Below, in pieces: positions 50,928-55,429 of a DNA stretch of 55,429 nt (position 1 is its first letter; every line of letters begins with the position of its first letter). Location: NCBI GenBank assembly GCA_026386845.1, contig JAPLMW010000036.1, positions 1-55,429 on the forward strand. Direction: 5' to 3'. A program made the translations under genes and the position numbers. This stretch comes from Phycisphaerae bacterium (GTDB lineage Bacteria > Planctomycetota > Phycisphaerae > Sedimentisphaerales > UBA12454). Under the pieces are notes generated by a model. That model was not told the origin of the DNA and searched no databases. It worked only from the letters and a program-made list of their open reading frames with translations.

Positions 50928-51986
50928 CTATTCCCATCCGTAGCCGCTATGTTCCATTGTGTCTTTCCAGAGTTCGAGGTTCTCAAGATATACACTGGTG
51001 CCTCTGGCAACGCATGTTAAGGGCTCATCGACTCTCTTTACGGTCAGTCCGGTCGCATTTGCAAGAGTTTTATCTATGCCTCGAAGCAGCGAACCGCCGC
51101 CGCAAATATGCATTCCATTGTCGATGAGGTCGGCAGCAAGCTCCGGCTCGGCCTTTTCAAGTGTTCTGGTAACCGCTTCGATAATTCCGCTTATAGGCTC
51201 CTTGAGCGCCTCGCGGATTTCTTCACTGGTTATGACAATCTTTCTCGGCAGTCCCGATATGGTATCCCTGCCGGCTATTTCCATTGTAAGCTCCTGTTCA
51301 AGCGGAGCAGCGGAACCGAGCTGAATCTTAACCTGCTCAGCCCTCGGCTCGCCGATAAGGAGATTGTATGTGCGTTTGAGATGATTGATTATCGCTTCGT
51401 CCATATCGTCGCCGCCGATACGTACGGATTCGCAGGTGCTTATATCTGCAAGACTCATAATCGCAACTTCGGTAGTGCCTCCGCCGATATCGACTATCAT
51501 AGAAGCGGTGGGCTCGGTAATCGGCAGTCCTGCGCCGATTCCGGCGGCCATCGGCTCGTCAACAAGATAAACCTTTCTGGCGCCCGCCCTTTCGGCGCTG
51601 TCGATAACGGCTCGCCTTTCTACAGCGGTTATTCCGCTCGGCACGGCGATAACCACACGAGGTCTTATCCATCGTCCGCCTCTGCCGTGAACCTTTTTTA
51701 TGAAATAGCTTAACATCGCCTCGGTTATTTCAAAGTCGCTTATTACGCCGTCTTTGAGCGGTCGGATTGCTGAAATACTCCCCGGTGTTTTTCCGAGCAT
51801 TTCCCTTGCCACAAGCCCTACCGCCTCGCCGTTGTTGAGAACTATATTGGTTCCCTTGCGAACAGCGACAACGCTCGGCTCATTAAGCACAATACCTTCG
51901 TTCTTGACGCAGACAAGCGTATTGCAGGTCCCGAGGTCGATACCCATATCCATGCTAAACCAGCCAAGTATCGAGTCAAGAAACAC
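50928..51986 (-). CDS. mreB: Actin-like cytoskeletal protein MreB
   Basis: MreB forms membrane-bound filaments that guide side-wall synthesis. ATPase motifs: 'GIDLGTCNTLV' near residue 15, 'RVVIAVPSGITAVERRAV' near 105, 'SMIVDIGGGTTEVAIMSLADI' near 160 and 'GMHICGGGSLLRGIDK' near 290. The GTG at 51986 gives 'MFLDSILGWF', the usual amphipathic start, with AAAGGA six bases upstream; a TTG at 52001 is the other candidate. At 352 residues it is of normal length. It leads the mreB-mreC-mreD-mrdA row. Confidence 0.96.
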   Translation of the reverse strand: MFLDSILGWFSMDMGIDLGTCNTLVCVKNEGIVLNEPSVVAVRKGTNIVLNNGEAVGLVAREMLGKTPGSISAIRPLKDGVISDFEITEAMLSYFIKKVHGRGGRWIRPRVVIAVPSGITAVERRAVIDSAERAGARKVYLVDEPMAAGIGAGLPITEPTASMIVDIGGGTTEVAIMSLADISTCESVRIGGDDMDEAIINHLKRTYNLLIGEPRAEQVKIQLGSAAPLEQELTMEIAGRDTISGLPRKIVITSEEIREALKEPISGIIEAVTRTLEKAEPELAADLIDNGMHICGGGSLLRGIDKTLANATGLTVKRVDEPLTCVARGTSVYLENLELWKDTMEHSGYGWE

Positions 51987-52045
51987 TTCAAATCCTTTCA
52001 AAAATATAGCGACCTAAGTAAATTTCCGTCGGTCAGTGCCGTCGA

Positions 52046-52213
52046 TTAACGAACATTCTCCACAATTTTTAAGAGCGTCCCGTAAATAAACCAGCATTTA
52101 TAGGCAACAAAGCCGGCTGTTCCCGCAACAGCACCGCAGGCCAGCGCCAGCAGAGCCGTGTAAAGATTGCTCGATGCCTTTACTTTGCCAGTCGTTGTTC
52201 CTGATTCATTCAT
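52046..52213 (-). CDS. Small membrane protein next to mreB, 55 aa
   Basis: A short open frame, 'MNESGTTTGKVKASSNLYTA' followed by a hydrophobic helix ('LLALACGAVAGTAGFVAY') and ending 'LLKIVENVR'. Topology is one membrane helix with a short polar N-terminus. It lies on the same strand between the coiled-coil envelope protein (30 bases upstream) and mreB (59 bases downstream), so it is probably expressed with them. No family is recognised. Its position suggests a small partner of the shape machinery, an inference from context only. Confidence 0.65.
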   Translation of the reverse strand: MNESGTTTGKVKASSNLYTALLALACGAVAGTAGFVAYKCWFIYGTLLKIVENVR

Positions 52214-52243
52214 TTCAGTTCCCGTTATATCAAACTGCCGGTT

Positions 52244-53098
52244 TTACCACGTTGTGGAGACGATATCGCCGACCTTCGGCGGCTGCTGAATGAGCTGAAT
52301 CGTCCCTGCCGAGGTTTCCGTATCCACATCTGTTATCTTCACATCGCACACAAAACTATCGTTGCGAATAACATGAAATATCATATCTTTTACAACGCCG
52401 TCCGCGCTTCCTATCGAAAGCGTTACAAGCGAGCCGTCAATCGCCGTAATTTTCCCCTGCAGCGCGGTAGTTGGCGGCGGCTCAATCGCATTCGTTGCGG
52501 TATCCGGTATAGTTGTAACCGGCTCTATAGTGCCCATCGGCCCCGCTTTTCCTGCAAGCTGCTGTTCGAGCTTTGTCTTTTCCTCAAGCAGTCTTTTCTT
52601 TTCCGCATCGAGAGACTGCAGCTGCGCCATTTTCTCTTCCAGACTTGCCGTTATCTCATTGAGATTCTTGGCAAGCTTAATTCCTTCGGCTCTTGCCTGC
52701 TCAAGTTCGTCTCTTGTCTTTGTGAGGGAACTTTCCATACCGCCGACGGTTTGTTCAAATTTCATCGCCGACGCTGCAAGGCTCTGCACTTTCTCATCAA
52801 GCGCGGCCTTGGCAACCTTGGCATCTTTCAAATCCTGCTCAAGCTGGGTTTTTTCCGTCTTGAGATTTGCTATCTCGGAATCCAGCTTTTTTGAAAGCTC
52901 ATCCATCTGCCGCTTCTTCTCTTCAATCTGCTGCTGATAGCTTTTGTTCTTTTCCTGCAAAGCGGACACATCGGTTTTTAAATCTTCATAGGCGCTTTTA
53001 TAATTTTTTGCCGTGCCGACATAGGTTACAATAGTACCACACAGAAAAAGAGAGAATAATGACAACAAAACTATCAAAATCTTCGTAAGCGTACTCAA
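52244..53098 (-). CDS. Coiled-coil envelope protein with C-terminal beta domain
   Basis: A 284-residue protein: a membrane helix at about 6-26, a long Lys/Glu/Leu coiled coil at 35-185, a Thr/Pro-rich linker and a 75-residue beta domain ('GKITAIDGSLVTLSIGSADGV' to 'SAGTIQLIQQPPKVGDIVST'). The beta domain has a 'GSADGVVKDM' turn like MreC-type and other envelope beta-barrels. It is anchored in the membrane, with the bulk in the periplasm. Start: TTG at 53098 with GGAG seven bases upstream. It heads the mreB group and may take part in shape or envelope assembly. Confidence 0.75.
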   Translation of the reverse strand: MSTLTKILIVLLSLFSLFLCGTIVTYVGTAKNYKSAYEDLKTDVSALQEKNKSYQQQIEEKKRQMDELSKKLDSEIANLKTEKTQLEQDLKDAKVAKAALDEKVQSLAASAMKFEQTVGGMESSLTKTRDELEQARAEGIKLAKNLNEITASLEEKMAQLQSLDAEKKRLLEEKTKLEQQLAGKAGPMGTIEPVTTIPDTATNAIEPPPTTALQGKITAIDGSLVTLSIGSADGVVKDMIFHVIRNDSFVCDVKITDVDTETSAGTIQLIQQPPKVGDIVSTTW

Positions 53099-53240
53099 AA
53101 CAGGCTCCTTTCGCTCCTGACAGCTAAAAAAGTTACCATCATCTAACTACTCACTAAAACTATAAGTAAAATTCAGGCTACAGGGATTCTAAGTTTATAA
53201 GGCCGGAAGGTCAAGTTATTTTTACCCCCACATTTTCGTA

Positions 53241-54215
53241 TTAATTGGGTTTTTCGAGGATAAAAACACTCTTTGCCGCTGCAAGCCGGGCGGCTGGGGA
53301 GTCGTTTTTAAGCAGTTTGGGCAGGTATTCCGTGAGTTTATCGGTGCCGATTCGCCCTATTGCCAGTGCGGCAAGGATATCGCACCTTTCAGCCGAAAAT
53401 TTTTCCTGCTGCTTTGGACCGGCCAGGTATTCGAGAACAACGAATTGTCCGCTTTTATCGCCCAGAGCGCCAAGCTGCTCTGCAGCGATAAGTCTGACTT
53501 GTGGAATATCATCATCGAGCATAGTCAAAATGGTATCCCTTCCCCTCTCGCCGCCAAGAGCTCCCATAGCATAGATACCCATACATCTATCGTCCACATA
53601 AACACTTATGAGCATCGTCCAGATTTTATTATATATTTTTTCATCGCCTATTCTGGCGATTGCTTCTGTGGCGACAAAGGCCACTTTATCGCTTGAATCT
53701 CCGCTGTCTTTCAGCCGGTAAAGAATCGGCAGGGACTCGGTGCTCTTGAGTTTTCCCAGCAGCCATGCAGCGTTCGCTTTGACAGCTTGGTCATTAACTT
53801 CAGCCGCTTTCTGAATAATGGCCAGATGCTGTTTTTCTCCGAGCTTGCACAGCGCATAAGCTGCTGCTATCTTTACATTTACGTCAAGGTCGTTCAAAAG
53901 CTGCTGCAGTTGTTTTTCGCTCCCTTTATATTCCATATCCCCTATCGCGACTGCCGCCGCAAATCTGACAAGCATTATATTGTCATTTAAAAGCCCGACA
54001 ATTTCAGGCAAAAACTCGATTTTTTTGCTTGATGAGACTACCTCAATGGCATTGGTGCGAATTATGCCTTCCGGACTTTTCAGGCCATCTGATACAATCT
54101 TTTCCGCATTTGCGACAAGACTTTTTACCGTCTCAGACGCACTGCCGTAACAATTTGTAAATAAACAGGTTAAAATTAAAATAAGGACAAATATTCTTAA
54201 TTTTTCTTTACTCAT
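53241..54215 (-). CDS. Secreted HEAT-repeat protein, 324 aa
   Basis: A signal peptide (residues 6-24, 'IFVLILILTCLFTNCYG', with a Cys that could be lipidated) is followed by about eight HEAT repeats over 35-320: 'DNIMLVRFAAAVAIGDMEYKGSEKQL', 'DLDVNVKIAAAYALCKLGE', 'DDIPQVRLIAAEQLGALG', 'NDSPAARLAAAKSVFIL'. It is an exported alpha-solenoid, likely a protein-binding scaffold, smaller than the 761-residue one at 3984. Its ATG overlaps the lnt stop by one base (TGATG), so translation is coupled; Lnt could act on it if it is a lipoprotein. Confidence 0.85.
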   Translation of the reverse strand: MSKEKLRIFVLILILTCLFTNCYGSASETVKSLVANAEKIVSDGLKSPEGIIRTNAIEVVSSSKKIEFLPEIVGLLNDNIMLVRFAAAVAIGDMEYKGSEKQLQQLLNDLDVNVKIAAAYALCKLGEKQHLAIIQKAAEVNDQAVKANAAWLLGKLKSTESLPILYRLKDSGDSSDKVAFVATEAIARIGDEKIYNKIWTMLISVYVDDRCMGIYAMGALGGERGRDTILTMLDDDIPQVRLIAAEQLGALGDKSGQFVVLEYLAGPKQQEKFSAERCDILAALAIGRIGTDKLTEYLPKLLKNDSPAARLAAAKSVFILEKPN

Positions 54216-55429
54216 CAGCTTCTTTCTGCATTATGTTTTCTACTTTTATATATCGACACAAAGACGGTAAAAATCAAACATACGCCGCAACTGATTTCCA
54301 AGTTCTGACCTGTTTGGCTGAAAAACGTAACCCTTTTGTCGATAACTATTTGGTCAGCAAACCAGCCCCTTTGGCCTGCCCTGTCAAATACCTGTTTGGC
54401 AACTGTGCCATCGGCGTAATCATTATGCATTCGCCCAAGCGAATCTATATAACAGCTTATGCCGGTATTTACGCTGCGAATTACAGGCACACGATTTTCC
54501 ACCGCACGAAAGACACATATCGCCGTATGCTGCCCAAGTTCAACTGTCGGTTTTATTTTTTCTTTCCCCTGCCTTACGAACCAGCCGTCATTGCTTATAT
54601 TGACAAGCCAGTCGATTTGTTTATTTTTATTTTTATCAAGCGTTAATGTCCGGGCGATTTTCGGCACAGTATCCTCATAGCAAATCAGCACGCCAAACCG
54701 ATATGTTTTATCGGCGGCTTTAATTTTAAAAACGGTAAAATCCCGGCCGGCATTCAGCGTGTAATCGTAGTCATAAGGCGTAAGCTCCATCAGATACCTG
54801 CCGAGAACCGGCAGAATATTTTTAAAAGGAATATACTCGCCGAACGGCACAAGATGAATTTTATTGTATTGCTGGCGAGCGCCTGTCTGGTTCGGCTCAT
54901 ACAAAAAAGCGGAGTTGTAATTCGTTTTAAGTTTAATTTTATCACCTGTTTTCTGTGCCTCTCCCGCAAACGCACCGACAAGAAGATAAACGCCTTCGCT
55001 CGAATGACGCAAAAGTGCGCTGTGAAATATTTTTGCCGTATCGTCGTCCGATACGAGTTTTAAATAACTGTCGTCAAGCACAGCCTCGACCATTGTCTCC
55101 GGCCAAATAATAAGCGATGGCTTAGTCATCGAAAAACAAGTCCTGCTGTCGATAAGCAGTTTCAGGAATGTTTCCTCTAACGGCTCAGTCTCCCTGCCTG
55201 CCTCGACCGGCAGATTCGGCTGCACTACGCCGATTACCGGCCCGTTTTCAAGAAAAGCCGCTGTTTGATTAATTCTGTATCGGCCGTAAAAAATCGCCGC
55301 GGATACAGCGCAAATCGTAAGAATAATACCAACAAATTTAGCGGCCGCCGTTTGCGGCGGCCTAACCCCGCCCCAAGTGGCGGGGGCTAAATCAGCAATG
55401 AAACCGTTGACCATAGCGATAAGAAAACT
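54215..55429 (-). CDS. lnt: Apolipoprotein N-acyltransferase, N-terminus outside the window
   Basis: Lnt adds the third acyl chain to lipoproteins in the inner membrane. The nitrilase-fold domain is complete: catalytic Glu in 'LIIWPETMVE', Lys in 'NKIHLVPFGEYIPF' and Cys in 'GVLICYEDTVP', then 'VNISNDGWF', with a final membrane helix near the C-terminus. The reading frame stays open past the window edge ('SFLIAMVNGF'), so most of the N-terminal membrane bundle is missing and the ATG at 55414 is internal. A 57-bp palindromic element at 55336-55392 lies in frame inside the gene, coding for an extra 19-residue stretch. Confidence 0.92.
   Translation of the reverse strand, partial: SFLIAMVNGFIADLAPATWGGVRPPQTAAAKFVGIILTICAVSAAIFYGRYRINQTAAFLENGPVIGVVQPNLPVEAGRETEPLEETFLKLLIDSRTCFSMTKPSLIIWPETMVEAVLDDSYLKLVSDDDTAKIFHSALLRHSSEGVYLLVGAFAGEAQKTGDKIKLKTNYNSAFLYEPNQTGARQQYNKIHLVPFGEYIPFKNILPVLGRYLMELTPYDYDYTLNAGRDFTVFKIKAADKTYRFGVLICYEDTVPKIARTLTLDKNKNKQIDWLVNISNDGWFVRQGKEKIKPTVELGQHTAICVFRAVENRVPVIRSVNTGISCYIDSLGRMHNDYADGTVAKQVFDRAGQRGWFADQIVIDKRVTFFSQTGQNLEISCGVCLIFTVFVSIYKSRKHNAERS
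55336..55392 (-). repeat. 57-bp double-hairpin element in frame inside lnt
   Basis: Outer ATTTAGC/GCTAAAT arms enclose hairpin GGCCGCCG/CGGCGGCC (55343-55362), TAA, then hairpin CCCCGCC/GGCGGGG (55366-55385). Its length is 19 codons, read on the lnt strand as 'LAPATWGGVRPPQTAAAK'. The layout matches the double hairpin between proA and proB. Confidence 0.8.

Noticed and set aside
53215-53235. Another inverted-arm element near ACCCCCACA at 53224
   Set aside because: Only one arm is visible; I found no complementary partner within about 200 bases.

Overview
The window looks like a chromosome segment from the Planctomycetota, most likely a Phycisphaerae or Sedimentisphaerales-type lineage. This is inferred from gene content: several secreted HEAT-repeat proteins, a FlgI domain fused to HEAT repeats, a LolA-like protein, DUF4190 and YgiQ proteins, and a peptidoglycan/division gene set split into several blocks. 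There is no rRNA and no CRISPR array. Two tRNA genes are present, Leu-CAA and Gly-TCC.

Layout. 0-6.3 kb: end of a LysR regulator, two HAD phosphatases, a LolA-like protein, a GH130 enzyme, a metallo-beta-lactamase-fold hydrolase and a large HEAT protein. 6.3-8.8 kb: ftsW-murG, minus strand. 8.9-17.9 kb: housekeeping genes (mutS, an unusual mnmE, coaX, a dicarboxylate symporter, obgE, rpmA). 18-28.3 kb: an accessory stretch with an OLD-like ATPase/nuclease, ygiQ, a FlgI-HEAT fusion, an HNH-AP2 endonuclease and four proteins of unknown function, three of them with membrane segments. 28.4-34.7 kb: smc, tRNA-Leu, proA-proB. 35.5-42.8 kb: a 7.3-kb element bounded by inverted terminal repeats. It carries a repressor, an HK97 prohead protease, a capsid protein, a tape-measure-like protein and a possible Gam-like protein, but no terminase, portal, integrase or transposase that I can recognise. 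42.9-55.4 kb: mraZ-rsmH-LysM-ftsL-ftsI on plus, facing mrdA-mreD-mreC-mreB on minus, then a coiled-coil envelope protein, a HEAT protein and lnt, which runs off the window.

How the genes fit together. Much of the window serves envelope growth. MurG makes lipid II, and FtsW/FtsI and MrdA polymerise and crosslink it. MreBCD guides elongation, RsmH and MraZ belong to the classical dcw cluster, and Lnt matures lipoproteins. The rest is translation, DNA repair and proline synthesis.

The most unusual signals are non-coding. (1) Spacers before coaX, murG, mrdA, mreD and proA, and spacers near mutS and tRNA-Gly, contain paired inverted arms of 13-18 bp. The arms differ between loci, but the loop is nearly constant at about 71-85 nt, and the downstream arm often covers the start codon. 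(2) GC-rich hairpins with a shared CCCC...GGGGCTAA layout recur in spacers, and one 57-bp double-hairpin copy lies in frame inside lnt. (3) At least nine degenerate tandem heptamer arrays lie between genes. (4) The capsid-bearing element has its own terminal repeats. These four signals are read directly from the sequence; what they do is inference.
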